Positions 12,609 to 12,609 of a stretch of DNA of 12,609 bases are shown piece after piece. A program made the translations under genes and the position numbers. The notes under the pieces are model-generated. The model was given only the letters and a program-made list of their open reading frames with translations, ran no database searches and was not told the origin of the DNA. This stretch comes from Hypholoma sublateritium FD-334 SS-4 (taxonomy: Eukaryota > Basidiomycota > Agaricomycetes > Agaricales > Strophariaceae). The stretch is from NCBI GenBank assembly GCA_000827495.1, contig KN817716.1, positions 32,946 through 45,554 on the forward strand, read 5' to 3'. Positions within the stretch are counted from its first letter, which is position 1. Each line of letters opens with the position of its first letter.

Positions 12609-12609
12609 A

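Larger units (their letters stand above)
1..12609 (+). mobile_element. Ty3/Gypsy chromovirus LTR retrotransposon with an extra 3' ORF
   Basis: The order LTR, primer binding site, gag, protease, reverse transcriptase, RNase H, integrase, chromodomain, third ORF, polypurine tract, LTR is seen directly. Integrase after RNase H places it in Ty3/Gypsy rather than Ty1/Copia, and the chromodomain after the GPF module makes it a chromovirus. The two copies of the 303-base end repeat are identical, and the genes are open. The 5' LTR lacks its first 49 bases and no flanking host DNA or target-site duplication is visible. The window therefore behaves like a circular assembly, or a one-LTR circle, opened inside the LTR. 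Counting one complete LTR at each end, the linear element would be about 12657 bases, which is long for this group, mainly because of a large Gag and the third ORF. The basidiomycete host assignment is inference from Gag and RNase H features. Confidence 0.95.

Overview
The window is essentially one long terminal repeat (LTR) retrotransposon of the Ty3/Gypsy group (Metaviridae), chromovirus type, read entirely on the plus strand. Family resemblances point to a filamentous basidiomycete host, probably Agaricomycetes. These are the Gag core with its W-D-G and A-R-A-W-W motifs, the CCHC knuckle followed by a protease in a Gag-Pol frame, and a roughly 60-residue insertion inside RNase H. The host call comes from memory of these families, not from a search.

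Layout: 1-302 is the 5' LTR, missing its first 49 bases. A primer binding site candidate begins at 304. An untranslated leader of about 900 bases, rich in upstream ATGs, runs to 1202. Gag is at 1203-4088. Pol is at 4089-9278, in the same frame as Gag and separated from it only by one TGA. A 296-base gap with an AT-rich inverted repeat follows (9279-9574). A third large ORF is at 9575-12262. A polypurine tract (12248-12254) lies inside the end of that ORF, and the full 3' LTR is 12258-12608. Bases 1-303 and 12307-12609 are identical. The LTR termini, 7-base inverted repeats TGTGACG and CGTCACA, show that the true LTR is about 351 bases. The window therefore looks like a circularly assembled or one-LTR unit (12306 unique bases) cut inside the LTR. 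The inferred linear element would be about 12657 bases.

How the parts work together: Gag should form the particle and bind RNA. Pol carries a zinc knuckle, aspartic protease, reverse transcriptase, RNase H, an integrase with HHCC, DD35E and GPF modules, and a C-terminal chromodomain that would steer integration to modified histones. The third ORF sits where errantiviruses and retroviruses carry env, but it is not Env-like. It has a large N-terminal region I do not recognise, an arginine/serine-rich (RS) region and a C-terminal RRM-like fold, which is the architecture of a nuclear RNA-processing protein. Its stop codon lies inside the first bases of the LTR, so it is an integral part of the element. 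This third gene is the most novel content of the window.

All three genes are open over their full length and every catalytic residue I could check is present. Apart from the Gag-Pol TGA and 21 isolated ambiguous bases there is no sign of decay, so this is a young or consensus copy. I saw no host gene, tRNA, rRNA or CRISPR array.
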